A stretch of DNA of 5,356 bases from contig URIN01000122.1 in assembly GCA_900547915.1 (NCBI GenBank), positions 1 to 5,356 on the forward strand, given 5' to 3'. The DNA is from an uncultured Clostridium sp. Lineage in GTDB: Bacteria > Bacillota > Clostridia > Oscillospirales > Acutalibacteraceae. The position numbers and the translations under genes were made by a program. Of the stretch, positions 5,308 through 5,356 are shown one piece after another. The notes under the pieces were generated by a model. The model was given only the letters and a program-made list of their open reading frames with translations. It did not search any database and was not told the origin of the DNA. Position 1 is the first letter of the stretch. The number at the start of each line of letters is the position of its first letter.

Positions 5308-5356
5308 CTGTCTCTTATACACATCTCCGAGCCCACGAGACGGACTCCTATCTCGT
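5308..5356. other. Illumina Nextera adapter and index contamination
   Basis: Bases 5308-5326 are the 19-bp Tn5 mosaic end as read into the adapter (CTGTCTCTTATACACATCT). Bases 5327-5341 are CCGAGCCCACGAGAC, the rest of the Nextera read-2 adapter. Bases 5342-5349 are GGACTCCT, which matches the i7 index sold as N705. Bases 5350-5356 (ATCTCGT) begin the P7 tail. This is library-construction sequence left by untrimmed read-through, not genomic DNA or a Tn5 insertion. Confidence 0.98.

Noticed and set aside
5308..5326. Tn5-type mosaic end as evidence of a real transposon insertion.
   Set aside because: It is followed directly by synthetic adapter, index and P7 sequence, so it comes from library preparation.
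5151..5336. Reverse-strand ORF of 61 codons beginning MGSEMCIRDR.
   Set aside because: Its start and first residues are encoded by Nextera adapter; the rest is antisense to the end of the last recombinase gene.

Overview
The window is an AT-rich, low-GC Firmicutes-type sequence, most likely from a gut clostridium. This is inferred from the AT-rich codons, strong Shine-Dalgarno sites, TTG starts and the gene families present. It is one end of an integrative mobile element (ICE or IME type). All credible genes are on the + strand. The final 49 bases are not biological: they are Illumina Nextera adapter, so real sequence ends at about 5307 at an assembly or contig edge.

Layout. At 70-468 is a 132-aa protein with a sigma-70 region-4-like helix-turn-helix. 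It is a likely element-borne regulator and lacks sigma region 2. From 469 to 969 no convincing ordinary gene is visible. This stretch holds an unusual island that is about 53% GC over 641-860 and rich in hairpins, with overlapping very short ORFs, and then a 17-bp interrupted inverted repeat (884-949). The island is the best candidate for something undescribed: a structured RNA or attenuator-like leader ahead of the recombinase genes. At 970-1119 is a 49-aa ORF with a good ribosome binding site, resembling the small SHOCT-like proteins of such elements.

The rest, 1213-5250, is a cassette of three recombinase-family genes. The first (511 aa) and third (539 aa) are complete large serine recombinases with catalytic serine, arginines, recombinase domain, zinc ribbon and coiled coil. 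The middle protein (about 307 aa) has a recombinase-type DNA-binding domain and a cysteine cluster but no catalytic resolvase domain. The middle and last genes overlap by 71 bp. A terminator-like hairpin follows the last gene and is cut off by the adapter.

How the parts may work together (inference): the two catalytic recombinases, perhaps as a heteromeric pair with the middle protein as DNA-binding accessory, excise and integrate the element. The HTH protein, the small ORF and the structured leader would control when they are made. No relaxase, coupling protein, cargo gene, tRNA, rRNA or CRISPR array is present, so whether the element is conjugative cannot be told from this window.
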